Part shown: one piece after another, positions 13,595 through 22,176 of the stretch | How positions within the stretch are numbered: position 1 is the first letter of the stretch | Layout of the letters: the number at the start of each line of letters is the position of its first letter | DNA from: Candidatus Kappaea frigidicola | GTDB taxonomy: Bacteria > Omnitrophota > Gorgyraeia > JAGLLT01 | Direction of reading: 5' to 3' | DNA length: 42,295 nt | NCBI GenBank assembly: GCA_030765555.1 | Contig: JAVCCI010000027.1 | Coordinates: 1 to 42,295 of the forward strand | Notes under the pieces: generated by a model | What the model was told of the DNA's origin: nothing | The model's input: the letters and a program-made list of their open reading frames with translations, nothing else | Database searches by the model: none | Program-made: the position numbers and the translations under genes

Positions 13595-15506
13595 ATGTTG
13601 CTTAGTAATTTTACGCATCCTTCCCATGAAAATGTCTCAAATTTTGGGAAGAATTCTGGGTTATTTGGCCTGGTCTTTATCTGGTAAGCAAAAAAGAATT
13701 TCCTATAAAAATCTAAGGGCTGCTTTTTATAAGAAGAAGGATGTTGGTGTGCTGAAGAATGTTGTTTGGTCTATGTATCAACATCTAGGGTTATCTTTTG
13801 TGGAAATAGCGCGCTTCGCTGAATTAGACAAAACCTATCTTAATAAGCATATTAATATATCAGGCCTTGAATATGTAGAGCAAGAAAAGGATAAAGAAAA
13901 AGGTATAATATTTCTTACTGCTCATTTTGGAAATTGGGAGCTTTCCTCTCAAATCGTTAGTATCTTAGGATATCCTACTAAAGTTTTAGCCCGTCAGCAA
14001 AAAACAACTCTAATAGATGAAATATTAAACAAGTATAGAAGTCTTCATGGCTGCACAGTTGTAACTAAGGGTGCTAATCTAAAAAATGCCTTAAGAACGT
14101 TGCGCGATAAAGAGGATTTAGGTATGTTGGCAGATGAAGATGTGAAGAAGGACGGGCTTAATGTTAATTTTTTTGGTAGGACTGTTTCGGCTCCTCAGGG
14201 CCCCATGTCAATAGCTTACAGAACAAAAAGTCCTATTATCTTTAGTTTCTTAAAACGAATTAGTGGATTTAATCATGAGCTCATAATGCAACAAGCGTTT
14301 TACATTAAAGACGAAGATGATGTACAGAAGGGACTACAACTTTATTGTGATAGACTTGCTAGTTTGATTGAAGATTGCCCGGAGCAATGGCTTTGGCTGC
14401 AAAAGAGATGGCGTTCAAGCAGAGAACGTAATATTGTTGTTCTTAGTGATAATAAGGCTGGTCATTTGAATCAGAGCAAAGCTGTCGCTTTTTGGCTGAA
14501 AGAAGAGCTTAACAAAAAAGGATTAAAGGTTTCTTTGCCTTATCAGAGCGAAGAAGAGATAAAAATAGTAAAACCAAACTATCGATATAAATGGTGTCCA
14601 GTATTTTTGAATATAGTTTTGCTATCTAAGCTTTATAAGTTTTTTCCTGAAAAATTACTTAGTTATTGCCTTACAAAGAAAAGCTTTCAGGAGCTTAGTC
14701 AACTACCTGTTGATTATTTAATTTCTTGCGGGAATAGTCTTAGTGCTCTGAATGTAATTATTAAGTATATAAATCTATCTAAAAATATTATCATCATGAA
14801 GCCAACATTGCCCATTAGTAATTTTGATTTAGCTATCATTCCGGAGCATGATGAAACATCAAATGCAAATAATGTGGTTATTACACAAGCAACACCAAAT
14901 ATTATAGATCGTCAACTTAAAGTTGAGGGTGATAATAAGATAAAGAACAAACTTGATAAGCACAAGAAGACGTTGTCTTTATTTTTTGGTGGAGATGCTC
15001 AGTTTTTCAAATACCAAGATAATTATTTGCAGAATTTAATTTCGATACTAAAACAAACATGTAATGATGAAGATCTTAATCTTTTAATCACTACTTCGCG
15101 CAGGACTTCAAAGTCGAATGAGTTAATTTTCAAGCAAGAACTAGCTAATTATAATAAATGTAGATATCTTGTTATCGCAAACAAGGATAATCCAGTAGGT
15201 TCAGTAGTCTCAATGCTGGCTGCCAGCGATATCGCTTTAGTGACTTTTGATAGTGTTTCTATGATTAGTGAAGCTGCAAGCTCAAATAGTCATGTAGTTG
15301 TGGTTTTGCCCGATGCTTTGGATAAATTAAAAGGATTTACAAAGCATAAAAAATTAATTAATAATTTTGCTAATAAAGGATTTGTAAGCATAGCCGCAAT
15401 GGATGAAATAAAAAGAGTTATAAGAGATAAGCTTTATCAAAAAGAAAAAGCTAAGGTTTTAAATGAGGAGCTTCAAGTTAAAGAGGCCATGGGCAAGATA
15501 GTATGA
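13563..15506 (+). CDS. Fusion of LpxL-type lipid A acyltransferase and ELM1-like domain
   Basis: Residues 1-288 are a lysophospholipid-type lipid A acyltransferase (LpxL/HtrB family). They hold an N-terminal membrane-anchoring helix, the catalytic HFGNWE (H121, E126; the HX4E motif), FFGRTVSAPQGPMSIAYRT and DCPEQWLWLQKRW. It would add a secondary acyl chain to lipid A at the inner membrane. Residues 289-647 start NIVVLSDNKAGHLNQSKAVA, the opening of the ELM1 (mitochondrial fission ELM1-like) family, which has a glycosyltransferase-like fold. Late motifs LLITTSRRTS and VTFDSVSMISEA also fit. No stop or new start separates the halves. The role of the second half is unknown; a sugar transferase acting on lipid A or core is an inference from context. 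ATGA overlap with the next gene suggests coupling. Confidence 0.85.
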   Translation: MKNYLSYLIIKCCLVILRILPMKMSQILGRILGYLAWSLSGKQKRISYKNLRAAFYKKKDVGVLKNVVWSMYQHLGLSFVEIARFAELDKTYLNKHINISGLEYVEQEKDKEKGIIFLTAHFGNWELSSQIVSILGYPTKVLARQQKTTLIDEILNKYRSLHGCTVVTKGANLKNALRTLRDKEDLGMLADEDVKKDGLNVNFFGRTVSAPQGPMSIAYRTKSPIIFSFLKRISGFNHELIMQQAFYIKDEDDVQKGLQLYCDRLASLIEDCPEQWLWLQKRWRSSRERNIVVLSDNKAGHLNQSKAVAFWLKEELNKKGLKVSLPYQSEEEIKIVKPNYRYKWCPVFLNIVLLSKLYKFFPEKLLSYCLTKKSFQELSQLPVDYLISCGNSLSALNVIIKYINLSKNIIIMKPTLPISNFDLAIIPEHDETSNANNVVITQATPNIIDRQLKVEGDNKIKNKLDKHKKTLSLFFGGDAQFFKYQDNYLQNLISILKQTCNDEDLNLLITTSRRTSKSNELIFKQELANYNKCRYLVIANKDNPVGSVVSMLAASDIALVTFDSVSMISEAASSNSHVVVVLPDALDKLKGFTKHKKLINNFANKGFVSIAAMDEIKRVIRDKLYQKEKAKVLNEELQVKEAMGKIV

Positions 15507-17614
15507 ACATATTGCAAATATTACCAAATTTAAATACTGGTGGAGTTGAGACTGGAACAGTTGATTTAGCAAAGAAACTGATTTTGGCTAAACATAAGGC
15601 GGTAGTTGTTTCGGCTGGAGGTAAATTAGTTGATGAACTAATTTCTTCGGGTATTAGGCATTATACGTTAGCAGTGGATAGAAAATCTCCAATCAACATT
15701 ATTAAGATGTCCAGGCGTTTAGCTGAAATAATAAAAGTGGAAAAAATTGACATTGTTCATGCTAGAAGCCGAGTGCCAGCCTGGATAGCATACATTGCTT
15801 GCTATAAAACAGGATGCAAGTTTGTAACGACATGCCATGGATATTATAGTAATCATTTTTTTAGTCGTGTTATGGGTTGGGGTAGGGAAGTGATTGTGGC
15901 TAGTCATGTTATAGGTAGGCATATGATAGATGATTTTAATGTGTCCGATGAAAAGATAAAGTATATTCCGCGAGGTGTTGATTTAAATTTATTTACTTTT
16001 AATCCTAGTTATTTAAGGCAGAGAAGCCATTTTACAATTGCGATTATAGGGCGCTTGACTCCCATAAAAGGACATGCATATTTTTTAAAAGCAATTTCCA
16101 GGATTATTAGATCAATCCCGAAAGTTAAGGTTCTTATTGTTGGTGATCCTTCTCCTGGAAAGCAGGGCTATAAGTCGCAGTTACAACTTTTAATAAGACA
16201 ATTAGGTATTTCTAATTATGTAGAATTTCTTGGTCGGTGTAGTGATATTCCAGATTTGTTGGCTAATGTAGATGTAGTAGTGTTGCCCAGTATAGTTCCG
16301 GAAGCATTTGGCAGAGTAATTATTGAGGCTCAGGCGGTTGGTGTGCCGGTTATTGCTTCAAATATTGGCGGGATTTCAGAAGTTATAGATGATAAAGAAA
16401 CAGGTTTTTTGGTTCCGGCAAAAGATGTGGATGCGCTTTCTGAGGCAATGCTTAAATTGAGACAAGATAAGCAGCAAATTATTAGTGTTGTTCAAAAAGC
16501 TAGGGAAAAAATTGAAAAAGTCTATAGTTTAAAGCAAATGGCTGAAAAAACTATTGAAGTTTACGAGAAAACTCTAAAATCACTTAGAATTCTTGTTATA
16601 AAGTATAGTGCCCTAGGAGATATAATTTTAGCGATTCCCTCATTGAGAAGTTTGAAAAATAAATATCCTGATTCAAAGATATCTGTATTGGTTGATCTGC
16701 AATTTCAAGATATTCTAAAAAATTCTCCTTATGTGAATAATATTCTAGCTTACCATCTCAAGGAAGTATCAATTGTTTCTAAGGATTTCTGGCGCATAGC
16801 ATCTCACTTAAGAGATGAATCGTTTGATCTTGTAGTGGATTTGCAAAATAATTCAAAAAGTCATCTTCTTGGTTTTCTGAGTCTGTCTTCCAAGCGATAT
16901 GGGTATAAAAATAAAAAAATGGGCTTTTTAATAAATAATGGGATAAATGATAATAAAGCTAAAATTGACCCTGTAAGTCATCAGGCAAAAGTTCTTCATC
17001 TTTTAGGAGTGGATATCCTTGATAAAACACTTGAGCTTTCACCGGGAAAAGAAGAAAAAGAAAGTATAGATAAATTTCTAAATAAAGAGTGGGTGGCGGG
17101 CAGACAGTTGCTTTTCGGATTTAATATAAGTGCTAGTCATAGGTGGCAGACAAAAAGATGGCCCATAGAGAAATATGCTAAATTAGGTGATATAATATGT
17201 AAGAGACATAATGCTCGCATTTTGATTACAGGCACTAAAGATGATCTTGAGTTATCTAATAAGTTTAAGAAGTTATCAAAGACGAAACCAATTGTAGCCT
17301 GTGGGAAAACTCAACTTTTGGAATTAGCTGCTTTAATAGGTCGGTGCAAGGTTTTAGTGACGTCTGATTCGGCCCCCATGCATATTGCGGCGGCCATGCA
17401 TGTTCCTTTTGTTGCAATATTTGGCCCTACGGATCCTAAGCGCCACATGCCTGCTAACGATAATTGTGCTGTTATCTACAAAAAATTGTCTTGTAGCCCA
17501 TGCTATAAGCCTGTATGTAGTTCTAATAGGTGTCTTAAAACTGTTACAGTAGAAGAAGTAGCTAAAGCTATAGAGGAATTAATTAAAAAAAATGAAAGTA
17601 TTAATTGTAACTAG
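15503..17614 (+). CDS. Bifunctional GT4-GT9 glycosyltransferase fusion
   Basis: Residues 1-360 are a GT-B glycosyltransferase of family 4: NLNTGGVETGTVDLAKKL near the start, DIVHARSRVPAW, TCHGYY, IIGRLTPIKGHAYFLKAI and the EX7E motif in PEAFGRVIIEAQAVGVPV. Residues 361-703 begin LRILVIKYSALGDIILAIPS, the start of a GT9 ADP-heptose:LPS heptosyltransferase. They continue with SASHRWQTKRWPIEKYAKL, SDSAPMHIAAAMHVPFVAIFGPTDP and a CSPCYKP..CLKTVTVEEV cysteine tail. No alternative start or stop lies at the junction. The protein probably adds two sugars in LPS core assembly on the cytoplasmic face. Sugar identities cannot be read from sequence. It overlaps both neighbours (ATGA upstream, 23 bases downstream). 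Confidence 0.87.
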   Translation: MNILQILPNLNTGGVETGTVDLAKKLILAKHKAVVVSAGGKLVDELISSGIRHYTLAVDRKSPINIIKMSRRLAEIIKVEKIDIVHARSRVPAWIAYIACYKTGCKFVTTCHGYYSNHFFSRVMGWGREVIVASHVIGRHMIDDFNVSDEKIKYIPRGVDLNLFTFNPSYLRQRSHFTIAIIGRLTPIKGHAYFLKAISRIIRSIPKVKVLIVGDPSPGKQGYKSQLQLLIRQLGISNYVEFLGRCSDIPDLLANVDVVVLPSIVPEAFGRVIIEAQAVGVPVIASNIGGISEVIDDKETGFLVPAKDVDALSEAMLKLRQDKQQIISVVQKAREKIEKVYSLKQMAEKTIEVYEKTLKSLRILVIKYSALGDIILAIPSLRSLKNKYPDSKISVLVDLQFQDILKNSPYVNNILAYHLKEVSIVSKDFWRIASHLRDESFDLVVDLQNNSKSHLLGFLSLSSKRYGYKNKKMGFLINNGINDNKAKIDPVSHQAKVLHLLGVDILDKTLELSPGKEEKESIDKFLNKEWVAGRQLLFGFNISASHRWQTKRWPIEKYAKLGDIICKRHNARILITGTKDDLELSNKFKKLSKTKPIVACGKTQLLELAALIGRCKVLVTSDSAPMHIAAAMHVPFVAIFGPTDPKRHMPANDNCAVIYKKLSCSPCYKPVCSSNRCLKTVTVEEVAKAIEELIKKNESINCN

Positions 17615-18692
17615 CCATTTAAATTTTGGAGGAATAAGTTCTTACAGTGTTTCTTTAGCCAGAAAACTTAAGGAAAAAGGGCACGATGTTTTCATTGCTT
17701 CTTCAGGAGGAGACATGGTAAAAGAGCTTGAAGGAGATAAAATAAAACATATAAGAGTAGCTCTTAATACAAAATCTGAACTTAATCCTAAAATTATTTT
17801 ATGTAGCATTAAGATTGCTCTTTTTTTGAAATCAAAAAAAATTGATATAATGCACGCTCAAACCAGGGTGGCGCAAGTAAGTTGTTGTTTAGCTTCTTTG
17901 TTTACGCAAATACCGTATATAACAACATGTCACGGTTTTTTTAAGCCAAAATTTACAAGGAAACTTTTCAAATTTTGGGGAGCTAAAGTTATCGCAATTA
18001 GTGAAGCCGTTAGAGCACACATGGTTACTGATTTAAAAGTTTCCAAAAGTAAAATAGTTATGATTCATAATGGCGTTGATATAGCTAATTTTAAAAGAAA
18101 TTACAATAATAGTGAAAAAGAGAGCATTAGAAAAGAATTTAAAGTTTCAAATGCTCCAGTTGTAGGCATTATAGCTCGCTTGTCTTCGGTGAAGGGTCAT
18201 ACGTATTTGATAGAGGCTGCTAAATTAATATTGAACAAAAAGAAGGATATACAATTTTTGATTATAGGTGATGGTCCAGAGGAAGAAAGACTAAAAAAAC
18301 TTGCAAAAACACTCAAGATAGAAAAAAACATTATTTTTCATAAATCAGTTTTAGATACTGCTCGACCCCTTGCAATTATGGATATATTTGTTATGCCTTC
18401 AATTTCTGAGGGATTGGGTCTGGCTATATTAGAAGCTATGGCTAGTGGGCTTGCGATTGTGGCAAGTAATGTTGGAGGTATATATAGTTTGATTTCAGAG
18501 GGCAACAATGGTTATCTAGTAACTCCAAAAAATCCAGAGGCTTTAGATGAAGCAATATTAAAAGTAATCATGAATAATAAGCTATCTGAAAGCATGGGTC
18601 AACTAAGTCAAAAAATATGTGAGAATAATTTTTCACTAAGTGTTTTTGCAGACCAGGTTGAGAATGTGTATGGTCAGGTGCTTGAAAGCTAA
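17592..18692 (+). CDS. Glycosyltransferase family 4
   Basis: This 366-residue protein is a GT-B fold, family 4 enzyme. It has HLNFGGISSYSVSLARKLKE at the donor-independent N-terminus, DIMHAQTRVAQV and TCHGFF, a central IARLSSVKGHTYLIEAA, IGDGPEEERLKKLA, and the EX7E-type ISEGLGLAILEAMASGLAIVAS. It is clearly similar to the N-terminal half of the preceding fusion protein (same TTCHG and HA-RV spacing), so the two are likely paralogues. It probably extends the LPS core or O-chain in the cytoplasm. The sugar is unknown. It overlaps the previous gene by 23 bases. Confidence 0.9.
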   Translation: MKVLIVTSHLNFGGISSYSVSLARKLKEKGHDVFIASSGGDMVKELEGDKIKHIRVALNTKSELNPKIILCSIKIALFLKSKKIDIMHAQTRVAQVSCCLASLFTQIPYITTCHGFFKPKFTRKLFKFWGAKVIAISEAVRAHMVTDLKVSKSKIVMIHNGVDIANFKRNYNNSEKESIRKEFKVSNAPVVGIIARLSSVKGHTYLIEAAKLILNKKKDIQFLIIGDGPEEERLKKLAKTLKIEKNIIFHKSVLDTARPLAIMDIFVMPSISEGLGLAILEAMASGLAIVASNVGGIYSLISEGNNGYLVTPKNPEALDEAILKVIMNNKLSESMGQLSQKICENNFSLSVFADQVENVYGQVLES

Positions 18693-18729
18693 AGTAACAA
18701 AATGCTGGCAGGTAGTCTCATTATAAAAT

Positions 18730-19773
18730 ATGAAGAAGATGAATAATTTTAAAAGAATATTAATAGTTGAAGTTAATTGGCTGGGGGATGTTTTATTTTC
18801 AACAGTAGCCATTAAAGCTATCAAGGAAAAACATCCGGATTGTTTTTTGGCATGTATGGTTGTCAAGCGTTGTGCTCAAGTATTAGAAAATAATCCTTCG
18901 GTAGATGAAGTAATAGTATTTGATGAAAAAAGTTCACATAAGTCTTCATTTTCTAAGATAAAATTTATGTTTTCTTTAAGAGAGAGAAAATTTGATGCAG
19001 TTTTTTTATTTCACCGGTCATTTACAAGAGCTCTAATTTGTTATCTGGCTGGTATAAAAAGGCGCATTGGTTATTATAGGAAGAAAACTGCTTTTTTACT
19101 GACTGATAAAATTGAAATGCCTGATAATGGTTTGCATCGAGCTGAATATTACATTAGCCTAATAGATAAGGTTGGCATAGAAGCTAAAGATAAAAATTAT
19201 GAGTTTTTTACTACTTCACAAGCTGAACAAGAAGTTGTTAAGTTATTAGCCAAGGATCATATTACAAAGGAAGATAATTATATCGTAATTAATCCGGGAG
19301 GAAACTGGGATCCTAAAAGGTGGCCTGCCGAAAATTATGCCCGGCTAGCTGATAAAATGATGCAGGAATTAAAGTATAAGATAGTTATTTCTGGAGCTAA
19401 AAAGGATATTGTTTTATCTCAAGAAATCAGTTCAGAAATTAAAAATGAAGTGGTAGTTTTAGCCGGAAAAACAGACCTAAATGAATTAGGGGCTCTTTTG
19501 AAGAGGGCAAGTGTTGTGATTTCAGCTGATTCAGGCCCTATGCATTTGGCATCTGCACTAGGAACACCGGTTGTAGCTATTTTCGGTCCAACTAGTCCCC
19601 AAGTTACAGGTCCTTATAATAAAAAGGCGCAGCATATTATTCTTCGAAAAGACGTCGGGTGTTTAGTTCCTTGTTATGAAGTTGATTGTCCGGATAATAA
19701 ATGTATGAAAGCTGTGACTGTAGATGAGGTTTTTGATGCAGTTAAAAAAACATTAAATTATGATAAAAAATAA
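18730..19773 (+). CDS. ADP-heptose:LPS heptosyltransferase family protein (GT9), WaaF-like
   Basis: This 347-residue GT9 protein has the family pattern. The N-terminus is RILIVEVNWLGDVLFSTVAIKAIKEKHPD. The nucleotide-sugar domain has VINPGGNWDPKRWPAENYARLADKM, VVLAGKTDLNELGALLKRA and SADSGPMHLASALGTPVVAIFGPTSP. A cysteine tail follows (CLVPCYEVDCPDNKCMKAVTV). The N-W-LGDV and GNWDPKRWP patterns are closest to heptosyltransferase II (WaaF), but the exact acceptor is not certain. It likely adds heptose to the LPS inner core. It lies 37 bases after the GT4 gene and overlaps the next GT9 by 14 bases. Confidence 0.88.
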   Translation: MKKMNNFKRILIVEVNWLGDVLFSTVAIKAIKEKHPDCFLACMVVKRCAQVLENNPSVDEVIVFDEKSSHKSSFSKIKFMFSLRERKFDAVFLFHRSFTRALICYLAGIKRRIGYYRKKTAFLLTDKIEMPDNGLHRAEYYISLIDKVGIEAKDKNYEFFTTSQAEQEVVKLLAKDHITKEDNYIVINPGGNWDPKRWPAENYARLADKMMQELKYKIVISGAKKDIVLSQEISSEIKNEVVVLAGKTDLNELGALLKRASVVISADSGPMHLASALGTPVVAIFGPTSPQVTGPYNKKAQHIILRKDVGCLVPCYEVDCPDNKCMKAVTVDEVFDAVKKTLNYDKK

Positions 19774-20737
19774 AGATAAAATTAATTCTGCGCTTTTAAT
19801 TTCTCTAAGTAATATTGGGGATGCTATTTTGACGACTCCTGTTTTAGGAATTATGCTAAAGCAATTACCAATGGCCAAAATTGATGTTTTGGCTTCTCCC
19901 AGAACTGTTGAGTTGTTTAATAATAATACTCATCTGAGAGAAGTAATCGTTTATAATAAGCATGATTCAATAAGAGGAAAGATAGCATTTATTAAAAAAC
20001 TAAGACTTAAGCATTATGATTTAGTGATTGATTTAAAGAATAGTGCTTTTCCATTCCTGATAGGAGCTTATTACAGAACGCCACTTTTTTTTAAAACTAA
20101 AGAAAATATTTCTATGAAGGAAAAACATCTTCAAAAAATTAAAACTTTGGGTTTTGAAACTCAAGGAGCTGATTTTTTAATAAAAATAGATAAGGAAAGC
20201 GAAATATTTGTTGAAAAAGTATTTTCTGAGGCAAAAGCTAAAAAGAGAATAGTGGCAATTTCAGTTGGTGCTCGTAGTCATATAAAAAGATGGCCCCTAA
20301 ATAACTTTATTGAAGTTTGCAAAAAATTACAGGATAAATATGAAGCCTGCATAGTTTTTTTAGGGGATGACGCTGATGTGAGCTTGGTTGAAGAAGTAAC
20401 TGCTGAAATAGGCGATAGTTATCTTAATCTAGCTGGGAAAACTAATCTTATTCAATTAGCTGCTATTTTAAAACATTGTAATATCTTAATCTGTAATGAT
20501 AGCGCTATAATGCACATGGCGAGCGCTGTAAATAAACCAGTAATAGCTCTTTTTGGTCCCACTGATAGTAAGAAATACGGCCCTGAAAGTGAAAATAGTA
20601 TCGTAATTTATAAAAAGATTAAATGCTCTCCTTGTCAGAAAGCTCAATGTATTTTTAATCATGAATGTTTAAAACTAATTACACCGCAAGAAGTTTTAAG
20701 TAAAATAGAAATATTAATTGATAAATTGAATATTTAG
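19760..20737 (+). CDS. GT9 family glycosyltransferase (heptosyltransferase-like)
   Basis: This 325-residue protein shares the GT9 layout: SALLISLSNIGDAILTTPVLGIML, DLVIDLKNSAFPFLIGAYYRTP, then SVGARSHIKRWPLNNFIEVCKKL, LNLAGKTNLIQLAAILKHC, NDSAIMHMASAVNKPVIALFGPTDS and KIKCSPCQKAQC..HECLKLITPQEV. It is the shortest of the GT9 set. Donor and acceptor are unknown; ADP-heptose is the usual donor. It ends immediately before a repeat-filled 395-base gap holding a small ORF that may be a broken gene. Confidence 0.86.
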   Translation: MIKNKDKINSALLISLSNIGDAILTTPVLGIMLKQLPMAKIDVLASPRTVELFNNNTHLREVIVYNKHDSIRGKIAFIKKLRLKHYDLVIDLKNSAFPFLIGAYYRTPLFFKTKENISMKEKHLQKIKTLGFETQGADFLIKIDKESEIFVEKVFSEAKAKKRIVAISVGARSHIKRWPLNNFIEVCKKLQDKYEACIVFLGDDADVSLVEEVTAEIGDSYLNLAGKTNLIQLAAILKHCNILICNDSAIMHMASAVNKPVIALFGPTDSKKYGPESENSIVIYKKIKCSPCQKAQCIFNHECLKLITPQEVLSKIEILIDKLNI

Positions 20738-20755
20738 AATAGCAAGGAGAATAAT

Positions 20756-20836
20756 ATGCCTCTCTGGTTTATATTATTAGGTTTAACTATAATATTTTGC
20801 AGAACAAGCAAGAGACAAAACAGGATTAAGGATTAA
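20756..20836 (+). pseudogene. Short hydrophobic ORF, probably a gene start truncated by a repeat element
   Basis: ATG 20756 has a good ribosome site (AAGGAG, six bases upstream) and encodes MPLWFILLGLTIIFCR, a membrane-like stretch, before running into repeat sequence that ends it at TAA after 26 residues. It follows the GT9 gene closely, as an operon member would. I read it as the 5' stub of a lost membrane protein gene. A genuine micro-protein is the alternative. Confidence 0.4.
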
Positions 20837-21126
20837 GAATTAAGGATTAAGTTAGAAGCAAGAAATAGCAAAGAGCTAATAGCAAATAGCGTATAGCGTA
20901 TAAAAAACAATAACCAAGACACAAGAGACAAGAAACAAATAATAACCAATGACCAAATTCAAATAACCAAACAAAAAGCAAAAGCAAAAAAAAGAACAAA
21001 AAACAAAAAGATAAGAGTTGCGGTTTGATTATTGGATATTGGAACTTAAATATTGTTTGTAACTTGTAACTTGTATCTTGTATCTTGTTTCTTAATTTTT
21101 AGAGTGAGCGAACGCGAATGTCTTGA
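20811..21126 (+). repeat. Dispersed intergenic repeat element, copy 4
   Basis: The 395-base gap between two GT9 genes holds, apart from the stub at 20756, only repeat DNA. It has GACAAAACAGGATTAAGGAT, AATAGC words, AACAATAACCAAGACACAAG, an A/C-rich arm and a complementary-style T/G-rich arm (TTGTAACTTGTAACTTGTAT). It ends with TTAGAGTGAGCGAACGCGAA/TGTCTTGAG. It lacks the GCTCAC hairpin. The two arms use the same short words in opposite orientation, so a long imperfect hairpin is possible. Confidence 0.75.
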
Positions 21127-21132
21127 GATTAT

Positions 21133-22176
21133 ATGGAAAAATATAAAAAAATATTAATTGTAAGGACAGATAGAATTGGAGATGTGGTTTTATCCACTCC
21201 TGTCATAGAATCTATAAGAGCGGCATATCCACAGGCTTGGTTGGCTTTTATGATTAGGCCTTACGCTGCTGATATCCTTGCAGATAACCCTTGTTTGAAT
21301 GAAGTTATTATATACGATAAGCACCATAAGCATAAAAGTTGGTATGCCAGTTTCAAATTTGCCCAAGAACTAAAGTGTATGCATTTCGATGTGGCTATTA
21401 TTCTTCATCCGAGCAATAGAGTTCATATAATAACCTATCTTGCTGGAATTCCTCAAAGAATTGGGTATGACAAAAATTTTGGTTTTCTTCTGACGGAAAA
21501 AATAAAAGATGAAAAATTTAGAGGTTTAAAGCATGAAGTTGAATACAATTTTGATTTATTAAAAATTTTAGGTATTAATAGTGAATCTAAAAAAACACAT
21601 ATAGAAGTATCAAAACGAGATACTGATGTGGTTAAGAATCTTCTTTTGAATAAAGGCATTGAAGAAAATGATAAGTTTATTGTAATGCATCCGGCGGCCA
21701 GCTGTTCTTCGAAGATATGGCTAAAGGAAAATTTTATAAAGGTAGCCAAACAATTGTTAAAGGATATAAAAACCAAAATAGTGCTTATCTGTTCGGATGA
21801 GCACCTAAACATTTGTCAGGAAATTTACAAAGAACTTCCTTCCCAAGCGGTGATTATTATTAATGATTTGGAACTTAAGCAACTTGCTGCTTTATTTAAA
21901 AAAGCGGAATTGCTGATCTCAAACGACTCAGGTCCAGTGCATATAGCCGTTGCTGTTGGTTGTCCTGTGGTTGATATTTTTGGCAGAAGCCAGCCAGGTT
22001 TAAGCCCTAAACGCTGGGGGCCCCTTGATGAGAAGAGTATTGTTTTGCATAAACCAGAAAATTGTCACCCCTGTTTAGCTCATAATTGTAAGCGCAATTA
22101 TAAATGTCTTAAAAATATAGAAGTAAAGGACGTAGTAAATGCGGCAGAAAAATTATTCAAAAATATTAGTAATTAA
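21133..22176 (+). CDS. GT9 family glycosyltransferase (heptosyltransferase-like)
   Basis: This 347-residue GT9 protein begins KKILIVRTDRIGDVVLSTPVIESIRAAYP. It continues with the family's HPAASCSSKIWLKENFIKVAKQL, LKQLAALFKKAELLISNDSGPVHIAVAVGCPVVDIFGR and a cysteine tail (ENCHPCLAHNC..YKCLKNIEVKDV). The usual RWP acceptor-site motif is replaced by KIWL, so its specificity may differ from its neighbours. No ribosome site is evident; the start lies seven bases after the repeat element. It overlaps the next gene by 38 bases. Confidence 0.86.
   Translation: MEKYKKILIVRTDRIGDVVLSTPVIESIRAAYPQAWLAFMIRPYAADILADNPCLNEVIIYDKHHKHKSWYASFKFAQELKCMHFDVAIILHPSNRVHIITYLAGIPQRIGYDKNFGFLLTEKIKDEKFRGLKHEVEYNFDLLKILGINSESKKTHIEVSKRDTDVVKNLLLNKGIEENDKFIVMHPAASCSSKIWLKENFIKVAKQLLKDIKTKIVLICSDEHLNICQEIYKELPSQAVIIINDLELKQLAALFKKAELLISNDSGPVHIAVAVGCPVVDIFGRSQPGLSPKRWGPLDEKSIVLHKPENCHPCLAHNCKRNYKCLKNIEVKDVVNAAEKLFKNISN

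Noticed and set aside
21453-21812. Minus-strand 119-residue ORF
   Set aside because: It lies opposite a well-supported GT9 gene and has no ribosome site or recognisable motif.
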